Below, piece after piece: positions 25,461-40,518 of a stretch of 64,000 nt of DNA. Position 1 is the stretch's first letter. Each line of letters opens with the position of its first letter. The notes beneath the pieces were generated by a model that made no database searches, had not been told where the DNA came from, and saw only the letters and a program-made list of their open reading frames with translations. The translations under genes and the position numbers were made by a program. The stretch is taken from the NCBI RefSeq assembly GCF_000003605.2, contig NW_003125430.1, positions 62,001 to 126,000 of the forward strand, given 5' to 3'. Source of the stretch: Saccoglossus kowalevskii (Eukaryota > Hemichordata > Enteropneusta > Harrimaniidae).

Positions 25461-28400
25461 TTTCAATGTTTTACACCGGCAGTGTTTTAGTTGCATTAAA
25501 GAATTCGGATTTACCACATGTACTTTTGATGTCCCCCAGTCAAGTTTAAAGTGTTGTCTTAGCATTTATAATTAATATACACTGAAATCTGCATTAAATA
25601 TTATCATAGCATTGGGTAGTGGAGAAATATCGTGATTACGTATGTTAATATTTGTTTTTTTCTTTTGCATATTGTTATATTTATTTAAAAATGTTCTGAA
25701 TATATATTCCAAAGCTTTTTACGCATAGCACTGTACAGTACTAACTTTTAATTAATAACTTGATTATTTAAGCTATTTAAGCTAATTTCAAACATTATGT
25801 ATTATCATTATAATTTGATTTCTAGAGTAATATTTCTATTTTAGGAGTTCTCTTTACTGTTGTGTATCAAGACTTTTCTGATAACTTAATTTCCGAGTAC
25901 CATGGTACCGGAACACCCCCCATCAAAAACTCATTTCCATAAGATATCGATGACAGGATGTTGCTTCCACAATATTAACTCTATTCTCAAGAATAAAATT
26001 CCCGTTCTAAAGCTCAATGATTCATTTTTCTTCGTGTCATTCTTTTACCAATTCAGCATTAAGAACGTCGTTGATTACAAATGCACAGACACGTCTATTT
26101 TTTGCAGAGATTGGCCTGGAGGATAGATTAAAATAATAAAGACGGGGTATATGAAAACGTATGGGCATATAAAATTAGAACGAGTAGAAATAGGAATTAT
26201 ACACATCGCGAAATGAGAACATTTTTTTATTAAAATTGGCAATGTATGCGTGATACTACATAACTACTGACTGCGTCATAGCTGATGCATGTAGATAGAC
26301 GCGCATGAAAAATAGCGTATCACTGTGAATTCATAAATAAAATTATCATTAAGACAGTAAATCCATGGCACAGTCGCCATTCGCTTCGTAACCATTGATA
26401 CGACTCGTCCATAAAAATGCAATATATGTTTAATATTGGCAAAACGTGACGACGATCGATCCATTCAGGATCTTATCAATTATGCTGTTGCATAAATACA
26501 TTACGTGCGACAGAGTAAAGTGCGCATGTGCATTACCTTTCAGAGAAGAGATCGCGAATCGGTTTACAACATGTTGAAGGGAGCTGTTCTCCAGTCCATG
26601 AATTAATTAAACTCAAAATAAAAGCGTTTTGTTTTACACCATTTTAGTACGTTTTTTAAGGAATCGCGTTGAACGAGGGATCGCATCATCGGAAAAACAA
26701 ATTCTGTATAAATATATTGTGAATAGTGTTGCTTAAATAGTAAAATATTCTTTTATTGTAATGCGTTAATATTCAAATTAGAACACTCGAGTACCAAAGA
26801 ATTCTCTCAATCGCTTTCCCACTTGTCAGGCGCAACAGGTAAATTCGCACGGGTTTCTAGCATTTGGAACTCAGAATTTGCTAGCTGACATTTTATATTG
26901 ATCTCGAGTATTTGGCAACCGCTAATAAACACCGTGTACGACACGGATCATGCCAGAGTAGGTCATTTAACTAAGGCAAATATTTGCGTAGACCTAACTA
27001 ACCGGCATATAGTGTTATTTGCTCTCCCATGCAGCTGCTTTAATTTTATACTCAGATCAATGCCGATAGCATAAAGAATGCATCGATGACGCAATCCGAT
27101 AAAGGCATTTCACATGTATAGAACCCACATTACCATTAAACTAACCTTCGAGCTACGGGAAAACGGGTATGACGATTGTACTGCATACAGAAATCAATTT
27201 CCTTCGCAGCAAGGCCGTCAGTAAAAGCTGTAGACGAGCCCGCGTAGCTTGCTGCAAGGTAAATGCATTGTTTGCGCTCGTGGGGGAAATATATACATGA
27301 TGCGACTCTATCCGGGTGGTTCTACGAAACAAAGACACATTCCCACTGAGTGTTGCCAAAAGCAATTGGTAATGCGTCGTCGCACGTGTTGATCGAGGCT
27401 ACCGCCTCCGTTGTGCGTGCAGAAGTTTCCTTGCAAAGGTCTCAGGTACCTTGTTACGGTCTCAGAAGTGGGAAGCAAATTACAGTATCTTTGATTTGAG
27501 ACTAAAAGTGCAAATCCTGCACTTGTTCAGAAAGTTGCAATTATATCGTTCATTTTTTTAATTGACAATGTGCTGCCATGGTTACATTGAAGGGCAGCTG
27601 CTGTGTATGGATTTATATTTGAAGTATTCATTACTAATTAAAGATTTGAACACTACATATTTTCCCAGTTACGGCAATTATGCGATCAGAGTGTACCGCA
27701 TAGCAGAGGCGATAGGCACCAATCACAAAATACGTTCAAATTGATAAAATACGTAACAGGCGCGTTTCATTCAATACTGTTTTGTGGACCTAGTTAGTTA
27801 CAATCCTGAACTCATCCAGTTTCCCAATACAAATCCAGACTGCTGTAACTTTTGAGAGCAAACGAAGAATCGGAAATGCTGAACGGATATTTCCAAATGT
27901 TGTATCTACTAGACGTTTTGGGGGCAAAGGTCCACTCATTAATACCCGGTATTTTCTTACCACGGATACTATGCCAGATTCTGTTTTAATTCCCCGATGA
28001 TTAGGGATTAATTCCAGGTATTACGAAAATATACGTTCATCTCGACTTTTTGTCATAGTCATGCTAAAGAACTTTAATCTGGCGAAAGCAGACAATTACC
28101 AGATTGCGGTAACAACGGCTCTCTCTACCTTTTGTTGGGATAAGGAATTTAATCAAGCTCGCGTGTTTTGCCGCTAGGTTTTACCACACCCTTCTCGATT
28201 TAGCTATTGTCAGTGCATGACAACATACACCTGAGCATCGGAGGTAACTCCTGCGTATTCTTGGGTTGCACTGAAAAGTAGAGTTAATTGGCATGTTACG
28301 GAAAATGCGTTTTGTTCTTTCCGCTACTTGCCAGAACAAATAAACGCAGCATTGGCGGAAAGTACCCCGTAAATAAGTATAACAACAGCATTAATGCAAA

Positions 28401-31216
28401 GGGGAGAACGTTGTAAGGCAGTTTATTAGCCACTCTTTTCTTTCACGTATACCATTAGGCAGTTTGCACGTACATCAGTCGGCTTGGTCGTTTACTAGCA
28501 CCGCTGTATTCTTGGATGCTTCAAGCTTTTACACATCTACTAACCAAATTCGTACCTTCCTCGTTGGCTTATTTATATACTTTATCTAACACAGGTGGTT
28601 TCCACAATATGCTTGAAGATGGACCAATTTGAAAGGCTAATTTTCTTCAAATACACAAACATATGTATTATAATAACGAGTTTAATTATATTTATGAATA
28701 AGCGCTGGGGGGCAAAGTAATTTCATATTCAAATATTATATACGCCATGTAATGTAATTTGTTTTTAATAAACAGACGTTATAGATGTAAAACAATTGTA
28801 AATATTTTGGCAATTTCTATCCATCCCTAATAGCAGTAAATATAGTGGTTTTTCGGTCATTGAGTTAATAGCGTATTTTACTCCCTGGTACGCATTTTGT
28901 TGCGAGGTGTGTTAACGCTATCGTGGATAAGGACAACATGCCAATAGCGGTCACAGTTTGAATTTACACTTACAACCTCAAGTAAGTTGATTAGTCTGAT
29001 TTGTTCTATAAATCCTGCTCACCTGTACCCTTCACTCGTTACTATATAAGTTACGGCATTCTGCACAAGGTGTCAACTGGTGAGTGATTAAAAATCATCA
29101 AATCATCGGTCCACCAGGATTTCCAAAGCTATTTCCAACGCCGATTCTGATTGGGACTCTAATCATAGCACGTTATTGCATCTCAGGTGGGAATGTAATG
29201 ACGACAATTACCGATCTCCGGGACTGATTGGCAATTGTATAGTTAAAATACTGTCATTAATAAAACGTTCTCTAATTGAGCATCGTGATTTAATCCTTCT
29301 GGTCCAAATCCCAATGGCTCAATTTAGCTAGATCGCATCATTAGACGAGTTAATTCCACACTCTCGCCGAGGTATCATCCATCCGTCGCAGTCATTATGA
29401 TTAATAAATTACTATTGAATGTTCACAGTACAGATAGACCAGATTTTGAATATAACATATTAATTAACGTCTATTTGTGTACTCTTCATCGCATGGTAAT
29501 AACGCTTATATGAGTTTATATAAAACCGTAATTACTTTCACGGTTGATTTTCCGTAAATCGTACACAAACAGGACAATGCATTCGTGAATAGCAGAAACT
29601 GATATGTCATCTTCTAATGTAGACAAAGACAAAATGGCAAGGAATAATATATTTACAGCCTGCAGCTATCTCCTGAAAAAACAGAAACAGTATATTTTGT
29701 TGCCAATAGCTAAAATTGGCGCTATTTGTTTCAGGATTTATTAAGGTCTTTAAAACAAAGAACCTTGTTAAATCCAACCTTCACGCTTGTGTCACCATTC
29801 CCACGTAATTGTTACCTACGTGCTTGCTGATGACTTGACATGGCCTTGTCAACGTTCGGTACACTTTCATGGCAATAAACCTCCATTTGAGAGGGTTAAA
29901 ATAGAAAGGTATTATTAAAAATATCGCTTCAGTGCTTGTAAAATGGCTTTCTTTCACGCATAGCCGCCATCAAATTATGACTTGGAGGCAAAATGACAGC
30001 CCCCATTAATAGTCAATGATGGCTCCCTAACGGAAATGAACGAAGTGGAAGTTTAGTGCAGCTATCGTGGAAGTAGCAAAATGGCGGCTGGTAATTACTG
30101 GGAAATCATTCATCACCCCGATTTTATTTCCTGGTGATTCTTCCGAATCTTTAATAGGAATATATTCAAGTTAGATGCATGATAAACGTGATTACAGTGA
30201 TCTTGTCTTCGTTTTTGTGTAATGCATGAGCAATAGTGTGTTATGGGTTTTAGACTAACTATTTTTTTCAGTACACGTGTACCCGTGTGTATACTACATA
30301 AACACTTCCACCAAATAAAGTATTTCAGTAGCATGGAAAAATAAATGAACTATGGCATACCTGGAGCTGTGTCTGTACATTGTGTTGTGTGTTAATTGGA
30401 ATGCGTGTATAATATTGAGGTCATTTACATATTGGATAACTCTAATATATCTCAATTTCTTCTTTTTCTCGTAAGCAAAGACGGTTGATGCAGACTTTTC
30501 TATAAGGAATTTACTTGGCTTGATACTTCTTTCTCGAAAATTGTCAGTTTTGTATCAAACATGACATTTTTTCATTTTGTTATGCCTATGAAAATTGCAA
30601 AAAAGTTTCGAGGGTAGTTCACACACACACAGAAAACAGGACAAATACAATCGGTGGCACCTTATTAAAACGTACATTATGAGGTATCTCAGGGGTACAT
30701 CTATTGAACTTATGAACAACTGTGGCAGAAGGGTCAAACGAACGAACTGTTATAAAATCAACAACTCCATATCTGGCACGGTACTCAGTAGCGTAGCAAC
30801 CAGTTGACACAAAACTCGTATATATGTTGTTATTGCAAATTTATTTACTAGGTTCGAAATAAAATACATCTATACCGAAACGTGCAATGCATTACAGCGT
30901 CGCTCATCCATGCTGTAATTCACATTGAGTTTTCGATGTTAATACGCACATAGCATTTGCTTTATATTTTTTTTAAAAAGAAACAGTATTAACAGGTTTA
31001 TGCAGGTAGCAACATTAATGAGTCCGAATTGAAGAGCGGTGACTTTCTTTTATTAGCGACACTCTGTAAATACTCCCTGGTATGTTGGGTATTTCAACTA
31101 CCATTGCCTAACATTTGACGACCACATTTTTGTTTGTGGTGAAACGTCCCCTGCTGAAAAAAGTGCCATGAGATGTTATTGCACTGACGTCATTTCCTTC
31201 CATCTCCCCGCCACTT

Positions 31217-31241
31217 CTTTCTCTCTCTCTCTCTCTCTCTC
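31217..31241. repeat. TC dinucleotide microsatellite
   Basis: About 12 uninterrupted TC units. Confidence 0.9.
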
Positions 31242-32234
31242 GCCGCTTTCAAAATCAAATTCTCAGAGGATTGTGTAAGGAATACATTTCAGTGTAGAGA
31301 TACTACTCATTGTTTCTATAGTTATATATTCATATCAAAGAATACAAAGACAAGTGATACGAACAACAAAAGCTATTGTCCAAGTACACCAACATTATCG
31401 ATTAATCTTGCTGTCAATCGGCTGCTACAATAGCCAAACGAGGTCGGCCAGATCAACCCCCCTCTGCAGTCGATTTCTCGTAAGCACAAATTTGGCCACT
31501 TGTTATTTTGAGACCAAACAACTTGAATAATAGGAAGCACAAATTCGCAAAAAAATATCAGTAGTGCATAATAATACATATAAATGAAACGGAGAACTAC
31601 ATTCCACGAGCTTGGTATTCACCTGTCATTTTAGACATTCCCGCTTATTGTCGGCTTTCATCGCACGAAATTGTTCACGGCCAAAGAGACCACGACCCCA
31701 GGGTTCGCCACATCTCCCTACTTTGTTTGAAAACAGAGAAGCGGACACTCGTAATAATTACAATTTAGGTGACAGCATATCACACGTACATTATTTTATT
31801 TTGGAGCGAATTAAGTTGTGAGTTCAAAAACAACTGTTATAAGGTCCGCGTTGAACACGTAACATTGTTTTCGATTGCCTCCATCGGAAATCAATGCGCG
31901 GCCCACTCACAATGTAATAGAGAAAAAAAATCCTCAATAATATTGGTTGAATAATATCACCAATATATTTGAAAAAAAAAAGATTCTAAACGTAAATATA
32001 TATCGATTCGAGTGCTAGACGCGCTCTCCGTCGTGGAAATGTTCAACTCTTCAGACTAATCAGTAGACGGTGCATGGTGGTGACGCTGTCAGTCAATGAT
32101 CCAAGTGAATCAGGGTGGTAAGACGACGCTGATATATGACTCCTTATTCAAACATACAGGAAACGAGCTTCTTGGCGACATAGTCCTAAGCCGACCATAG
32201 ATTACCTGAATGACGTATAGAAACCTGATCAAAT

Positions 32235-32247
32235 CCCCCCCCCCCCC
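32235..32247. repeat. Poly-C tract
   Basis: Thirteen consecutive C residues, prone to length error in sequencing and able to join G-quadruplex or i-motif structures. It has no coding context. Confidence 0.9.
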
Positions 32248-33382
32248 ATTTCGCTGCGATGCTAGAACTGTTCCATTGGAGGCCCCATAGGCACTTGGTG
32301 ATTGACTCACTGTATTTAGTGTGTGCAAGGGGGTCGTTGAATTTATTTCCGTAGCTGGTTCTTCAGATCATTCACGCGAACGCACTGTCACCGTTACAGT
32401 GCAACGACGGCCTTGAGAAGAACAAACAATACTAAAAGTTCTCCTGTACGAGAAAGTCTGCCTTACAGGCTTCGTATGAATAATGATGAAATTCACTAAA
32501 CCTCCCCGGGCCACGTTCTAATGATAAACTTAAACTATCTTTCCCCACAGCGGAAACTATTATAGAAACTGAAGTATCCCTAAATACTATTTTTTCATAC
32601 TAAAAACATACAATGGCTAAAGGCTATGCGATATCTGTCAATTTAAAAAAGTCTAAGAACTTAATCTTTACCTGTTTTGAACGTGCGGGGCTCGTCAGGA
32701 GTATTAGCCTCGTTGCTTTTCGTTATTCCCTATCTAATTGCATTACGACAAGACATCGATAAAAAAATACATTACGTAACAATGACGTGCCAGACATGGC
32801 GTCACCTTTAATAAATATATCTACATTTTTTATTATTGAAACCCGACTATTATTAATTTATTAAAAGTGCTCGCCATTATTTTACATGAAATTAATCGCT
32901 CCGTCACTTGCGTGCCAATTGAAACGTGTGCGTATGACCATTAAACAAACGGAGGCGGTAGTGAGTGCTGCTCCTCTGAGAATAATGGAATATTTCTAAT
33001 ATGAATAATATAGAAACAGTTGTGTATTTTAGTGTAGCGTAATAGCATAATAACCACATTGTTTGTTACGTGTTGGGACATGGCTGGTGTTGATAAATGA
33101 TTATGGTAATTTCATTTCATGGTCGTTATTTATTATTCATTTATGTGTACATTGCCATTGCAGTGACGATAGTGGGTATGATGAAATGGCTTGAATTTCA
33201 AGCTAGGCGTGTTTTTTAAACGTGTCGTTTTGGTATAATACAGCACGTCATGTTTGTATTGCGCTGCATTATGATATATATATGTATATTAATAGGTCGT
33301 CACAATTCCGTGCATAAGTTTGGCTCTCGCGAGGTGAAGAGCGGGAGCATTCAGTAATTGCCGAGTCTGTGTAGTTAAGTTG

Positions 33383-33409
33383 TATATATATATATATATA
33401 TATATATAT
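33383..33409. repeat. TA dinucleotide microsatellite
   Basis: About 13 uninterrupted TA units. It explains the Tyr-Ile repeat in the minus-strand frame across it. Confidence 0.9.
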
Positions 33410-36400
33410 GCATTGGGAATATCAATAAATACAGCTGTTAATACCGTATGTCGGCATAATAGGTCATGGAACGCGCATCGGCGATGCAAGTGGTAATTAT
33501 AAATTGATATGCAGATTGTACAATGTTGTATCGAATATATCGAGGCCGAAATGGTCGGTGAAAACAATGCATCTCATTTCTACCAGCATGCGAGGTTTTG
33601 ACGTCAAAAAGTACGATGTTATTTGTGTTTGCAATTGTAGTTTTTGTTGAACTCCGTGCTACGTGTCACACATCAAACAATGCCATGATATAAACGTGTG
33701 GCGTATTCATCCGAATAATTTGTTAAGATATTACACGTAATGAACTCGGCAAACGTTAAAATACTGTCGTTTATTGGATGTGTACACCGGGAGTTCAAAC
33801 GAACGCTGGCTATAGCAGGAAGGCGTAATATAATCAAGTACGTGCGGTTTAAGTCAAATTTTCCCCACTGTTCACTTATCTGCACACTTGCTGGCTATTA
33901 ATATAAATGACCCCTTTAGAACGGAGAGGAAAAAATAAGTCGAGGTGTATAAGACATGCCGCTCACGTAGCGAGTTCAATTCGAGAGAAGTAGTACGTAA
34001 TCACTTGAGCAGCCAGGTACGTTTCCTCACATGTGAAAAAAAAAAAAAAGAAAACGTCGCAGAAATGTCTGCGCGTTGTATTCATTGCATATATGAGACA
34101 TTCATGAATTTGTCGTTTCTCGCCGCTTATTTAAGTAGTGCTCGTATGCGTTCTGTTTCAAATCATCGCGGCTCAAGTACGACACCCCGGTTATGACCTA
34201 GTCGTCACATGGCGGCCTCCGCGTTATTCCGCGTCCGCGTGAATGCGGTTAGCATAACGACCAATCGAGTCTTCTTTAAAAATTACGGTTGGCAGTTAAA
34301 TCAAGATAAATATATTGATCTGTGTAATATTGATTCAGTGTGATAGTGTAGCAAGGAAAACAAACTAAAATAATTGGGATCAGAGTTCACCAGCCTGTAT
34401 ATGATTCAGCGGAATGGGAAAATTAATACATTGCTTAATTATATCTACAGAGACTTAGAATTCGGTATCTCTGTATGTCACGACAATCGTGTACAAAAAT
34501 AAATTGCAATTTAGTATAGATACACTCGCGATGAGCATTGCAAGATATGTAATACGTACTTACTCATATCAAATGCATAATTAGCAAACTGGATGGGGAA
34601 ATGGATTGCTCTGAATCTTATTCATAGAACAATTTGTTTTTTGAACTAAGAGATTACCCAGTGCCTGGAGCAGTTTCGTGATTACAAATCCAGCAAGGAT
34701 ACGTCGACGACAAAAAGATACTAAAATTGTACTCATTCACATTGATGAATAATAAATAATTTCCTAGTATGAATGCATTGCACGGGTGACAATTTCCAAT
34801 ATTGCACAATCTGGGCATGTGCCGGCGCAGACAGAGAACTCACCCACGCTTTTTAGTCGGCATCCCACAAAAAGTACACACATTGTAACAAGCTTTAAAA
34901 CCATATACTGCGTTTCGTATCATAGTCCCACGATGGGGCAATGTGTGAACTAATTAAGTACAAGTTGTAATAAATGATTCTACAATTATTAAGGAACATT
35001 ATGCATCGCTATGGTTACTGGGAACCACACTGAGATACCCCAGGAAGTAAATATTTCAAATATCACTTGTAATAAATGCGAGACGCTGCGGTGTTAGTAG
35101 CATCATGCGCTGCATCAAGTTACTTGTGCTTCGCAGATAAATAAAAAAAAATAACCATCCGCTGATGCTGGTGTGTAATTATTAGCTGATATCTTTCACT
35201 CACTGCTCACCCCAGGCTGCCGTCTTTGCTACATGAACTAATACAGAATTGCACCCGATGAATTGTCTCATTACAGCAGAATTGGTTTCCACCAGAAAGC
35301 GCATCTGAATATATTTTATTTTAATTGTGTCGGTTTTCATGGATGTATTTTATTCTTGAAGCGATCTAGAAAACCCCAATGAGTATATGCTAATCCCACG
35401 GGTTAATTGAAGAAACAAGCGGTGATTGCCTAATCTCCCTTGAACCAAACCGAAAGCTTTTCCTGTCCAAGTATTAATATAGTCATAACAGACATTTAAA
35501 AGATTCCAACTGTTTTTAAATAGAACACCGACAGTGGTTGATTAACTTTAACTCAACTCAGATTGAAAATCTTCCACTACGACAGAGAAAAAACATCCGT
35601 AGTCATTTAAAGTTATACGATACACTAAGTAAAAAATGTCCTAGTATACTAAATACATTTCTTGCCATTAGGTGGTTCCATGAGGACACTCGGGAGACGC
35701 ATAGTGATGTCGGTCTGTAACTATGAAGCAAGTCTACTCAAACTGGATCCTGAGAGAAATCATTTCAAGCGATTTTATTTTTGTATTCGTAAATTTAATC
35801 AAAGGGACGTGCACTGTTTGTCCAACTATCAGGTTTCGAGCTCACATCGAGTCTATCCACGTTCATGAAGCAATTGAAATAGTGTCAATTTTTACTTATA
35901 TGACAGACAGGTAGATCAGTGCGGATATGCCAAACTGAGCCGTGTTAAAGTCACGAGTGTTTGAATTCAGGTATCCACCTTCTAACGGATCGAGACCGCC
36001 TACTGGCTTTGTTTTTCGAACCTTGAATATTACCGTTTGAGTGGCATGTACTTAAGATCTCTGTGAACATTTGACCTTATCTAAGTCGGGTAGTGTTGAA
36101 TTTGCTGAGCAACTCACGGCTTATAAACATAAACTATCAATATTGCATTGCAATACCCTTGAAATTGATCAGTGAATGAAATCAATACAACCAAATATTA
36201 ACTCAGCATTCGTCAAAGTGTCATCGCTGAAACACGAAATTACCATTTTAAATTAGACAATCGAAGTTTACATATCGCGAGATTTAGTATTCTGAAGGAA
36301 AGCGCCGGTTTTTTCTTCTTCTACAAATGACTGCCCCTTCAACACTTCACACCCACGAATCTGTGCTGCTGCGAGTTTTAATATCGACCGGGAATTTGTG

Positions 36401-39393
36401 ACAGAATTCCAATGTATATGTAAATAGCTGTTCGCACTCAAAAACGCTCTGCTAATTGCGTCGGTTTGCATCAGTAGCAGTATCCTCCATTATAGGTCCA
36501 GCGGCGGATTTCAACTGAACTCTTGATCTGGTCTGTACATGCAGGTGTCGATCCGGAACATGGAGAATTCGTGCCCGGTGTCATAGTAACCATTCACGTA
36601 TTAGTCAGTTGCTTCTGTCTGTTTCCATGCATGTAAGTGTACAGTCAGTGTTCTCTTGATCCACGTGCATGATCAGGTTTTTAATAAGGATCCCATTGAA
36701 CGGAGTAGAATGGATTCCACGATTCAATCATGCATACTACAACTCATATCTTTGATTACACGACGACTGGGATTTATTTAGATATCGGAGTGACATTTGG
36801 TCAAGAGCTGTTGATCGCTTTGTAGATGATAATGCCCAACAAAAGGCTCTATTCAAATCGACACAGTGAAAAGAAATCGACATAGCCGGCTTTGATGAAC
36901 CTACAAGTCATTTTATTTTAGCACTTTCATTTTTTGTCGATAAGATGGTTCAGATGTTTTAGAAGAATTAATTTTGTTTTCATTGTAAAGGGTAAACAAT
37001 TCGGATCGGTGCTATTTCGTCTTGCTTCTCTGTGCGACGGGAATTCAAGTCAAATCAGGTCGGACAGACCCTGAGATATTAACGCCGGGGCAAAGTTCCA
37101 CATTACTGCAAACACCGTTACAAAATAGCCCCGTGCTGGTGACGTAATTAATTGATTAATTATTTTTTTTGCCGACTTGAAGTCTCGCCACCGGAGTAAC
37201 AAGATGGGCTAGCAGCCAACTGCGCCCTCTCGAGGACACATTTATTCAGTTTCATAACTCCGAACAGTTGAGTCGATATTCCACAGTAACTATGCCAACT
37301 AAATTGTTAGATTTTTCTTGTAATACAATATTTTAATTGACGATGCAAATAACATCGAAACAAATGAATGTATGCATGGTATGGCGCATGCTTAGCCCAA
37401 CAACGACACGTGTGCGGTGCTAGTGTGGACGCGTGTCACCCCAGGTACTTTAATGAAGCAGTTACGGTTTGCATTAGCCATGCTATTGGACATTCGATCC
37501 CCGAGATGATCGACACCAACGGTGTTGACTAACCATGCCTTGTATGGCATGAATTAAAAATGATTCTCCTTAACATGTTCTGTGGAGTGCTGATTGCTTT
37601 CCCGGTCGTAGACAGACACGTACTTCTGATCTACTCCTTTGCTATGGGTGTAGTAACTCGATAGGCAAGTATGCACTTCTCATTAGTATGCCAATACCGA
37701 CTAATGCAGTGTCCTTTTGCGAATCCTAGCTATCTATTTTCTCGTAAAAACACAGAACGTCGTGTTATTTAATGTGTTATAATAAGGTTATTTATTCGTA
37801 CATTTTGAATATAGCAGAACTCTGAGATGACCAGCGAAACTTCGACCACAATGAATAACAGTCGAAAAAATACATATGCTTAATTTGATAAAACAAATTA
37901 TAAAATAAAGCATTAACATTTTAACTGATAATAAACATCATAGCAGATACTATATTTATATTCAGTTCTGGCTATTTTTCATATCAAAACGTTCCCTGAA
38001 ACAGGTGCAGACATTCAGACAAATATATTGGTAATGTTGTCCGATGTTTAAATGAAATCTACAGAAAAATATTCATTCCTTTAAATTTTTTAGTTACCAG
38101 TTAGGTTTCCAGATTAATTTCCCTATATTGCAGGTCAGAACACCAGTTACAGAAAAAAACTTGAAGGTCACGTTCGTTCTGTACTGCAATATTATACACG
38201 TCGCGTTACCCAGTATAAACATATGTATTATGATCGCACGACGCCAATATTTGATTAAATAAAGTCGCCCGGGGCTCCGGGACACAAAATGTTATTATTA
38301 AATCACTAATATACCATCTTTGATTTGAGATGAAAGATGCGAAATAAGTAATCTATATTTATTATTCAGGGACGCGCGCAAACATAACTGGAATATCCTG
38401 GAAACAAACAAAAAATGAAAGCGTGATAGAACAGCGTGCATACGATTTCAGGTTTCGCTCTTTTTTATTATACTTGTCATTAAATCGACAGCGGAAAATA
38501 GTACAAAACACGTGGAAGCGCAAGAGTTCATATTATCTGTAATACAGTTTCAAACCCAGGAGGCATATGATATATAGACGTATAATGCTACTACACAAAT
38601 AGCTTCTTTTCAAATTAACGCGTTGTATAAAACATATTTATGATCTCTACTACATTATCGTGAACCATCTACGCATATATATAATATAGATTGCTATACA
38701 TCAGAATAAATACTTCCTTTGCAGTGAAGAAAACTTACCTAGATTTAAAATAAAATATTATCATATGACATCATCGCCGTGTCTCTTCGATCAATGTTTG
38801 TGTTAAGTGCTGATTATATCTAACTCGTCCCATTTTTTGTGGTAATTAACGTCTTTTCACAGGTAAACTGGTAATTTTTTGTCCCCACGAAAGAAGATAA
38901 TTATGTTGTTTTTTCTTGATGTACAATTTCCTTGCCTTCCAGTCGAGTATTATAATACTAACGCCTCAAGTCAGTCTTGGTATTACTGAAAGATAAACCT
39001 CGATATTAATCTTTCCTCCTGTAATCGATGGGAAGAAACGAAGATTTATTTTCAAGAGTGTGCTTGGAGTCTTTAAATGTAAAATCCGTCTGACTGTCTC
39101 CGTGGCGAAGGATGTCTACCGATTGCCGACTATCGAGTTATATTGTACGTATCAAATTTAAATTAAATTGGAAAATAATCCATAAAATGTATATTTTCTT
39201 TCGTGTTATTTATATTACAGTATATCATGTTTGCGCCAGAAATGTTATGTTTTAACGGATGCTTTGGTTAGTACCAGGAGACTGATGAATGTTATAAAAT
39301 TTAGAAAATGAGAAGCCTATGTTCCTGGTTAACCGGATTACGCGTCGTGTCACGTTCTTCCATGACCTGAATTCGTATTTGAAACTTACAATA

Positions 39394-39492
39394 CATTACC
39401 TTGCGTAAGAAGGGGGGTATTGTTGTACATTATTGTTATAGAGTACTCTGAGTAAGAAGAGAGCGACGTTGCACATTACCCTGGGTAAGAAG
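39394..39492 (+). repeat. Degenerate short tandem repeat (GTAAGAAG-type)
   Basis: Three related words are spaced about 30-50 bp apart: ACCTTGCGTAAGAAGGG near 39398, TACTCTGAGTAAGAAGAG near 39443 and ACCCTGGGTAAGAAGGG near 39478. The first and third are each followed by TGT/GTGTT-type sequence. This suggests an old local duplication of about 40-80 bp. Confidence 0.5.
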
Positions 39493-39535
39493 GGCAGTGT
39501 TTACGTACTTTACGATTTACATTGCCACCTTCTGT

Positions 39536-39592
39536 TATCGTCGTCGTCTTCTTTGTTATTGTCTACATCGTCGTCGTTGGTGGCGATGATGG
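39536..39592. repeat. Trinucleotide-rich low-complexity patch
   Basis: A TCG/TCT/TTG-rich imperfect trinucleotide patch (ATCGTCGTCGTCTTC and ATCGTCGTCGTTGG). It produces a Ser/Leu-rich run in the plus-strand frame here and is not a protein domain. Confidence 0.7.
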
Positions 39593-40518
39593 TCCTGATT
39601 ATTAAGAGACCCCTAGATATCATTGGCGTTTATGGTGCCATTGTAATAATGAATAATCAAATTAACACAACTGTCGATCCAAATAAAATTCTATAGCAAA
39701 ACAAAAAAAATACCCTTACCAACCAATGAAAATAGAATACCTACTAATGACCCAATAGTGTCAGCCAATAACCATGCAGGGCAAAATGTTAACACAGCTG
39801 AAACAATCCAATTCCACAGCGCTGATCCAAAATAGCTAAATGAGAAATAAACTCGACATATAAATACACCCCAAGACGGAACCAAATCCACTTGTTGACA
39901 CACGTCAAAACATTTCACTGAAAATTCTGATTGTAATGATGACGACACCACGGAAAGTTACGACACCCCTCCTTCATCATCTTTCCATACCCCTGTAGTT
40001 TACTTCCTTCTCTTAGCATCGACAACGTCTCCATATGCCGCACGCCGCCTGGGAATTTATCCTATAGTATCTATGAGGAAAACGGCAAACCCCGATCATC
40101 GCCGCTGACTACACACAATTTCGCTTGTAATTTGTCCACAACTAAATCCCTAGTAACTGTCTGAATCAGTAACCTTCGAACATCCAATGCTATTACAAGG
40201 CTCCGAGGCTCCTATGGCATCAATGTGTGAAATCAAACACCCGAGAAAGTTCGTAGAAAAATCCTAACCCGGGGACCTTACCAAACAGTTTTTCAACTGC
40301 CGCTAAATCACTAGCTCTCGACTCAGTACACAAAAACAGACTTTCACAAAATTAAAAGGTCACATGAGAATGATTGGTTGAAAACACCCAGCTACGTTTA
40401 ACTTTCACGTCTAACAAATCAGGAAAAATATATACCTGGATGAAAGCAAGTATTGTGCATTGCCTGACCATCCCGACATGAAGCCTACCCCGACATTATT
40501 TTCTTTTTTGAAACACAA

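Larger units (their letters stand above)
25461..39689. other. Long stretch of noncoding DNA
   Basis: About 14 kb with no recognisable gene. It contains a TC run, a C run, a TA run and a degenerate tandem repeat, listed separately. The stretch 29.08-29.42 kb is free of simple repeats and rich in homeodomain-type TAATTG/ATTAA words, an E-box (CAGGTG) and inverted CCAAT words. It is a possible cis-regulatory segment but is unproven. An AAAATGGCGGC word (YY1-like) lies at about 30078-30088 without an associated exon that I can see. Confidence 0.5.

Noticed and set aside
28077-28106. AATCTGG / CCAGATT inverted pair
   Set aside because: Seven-base arms of this kind are expected by chance many times in 64 kb.
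33599-33606. Full CRE palindrome TGACGTCA as a regulatory site
   Set aside because: Isolated. Several such sites occur in the window, not far above chance, and no promoter context is visible.
39691-39951. 86-codon hydrophobic minus-strand frame resembling a membrane protein
   Set aside because: It is antisense to the A/C-rich LINE block. The apparent hydrophobicity follows from the reverse complement of A/C-rich sequence, and no family is recognised.
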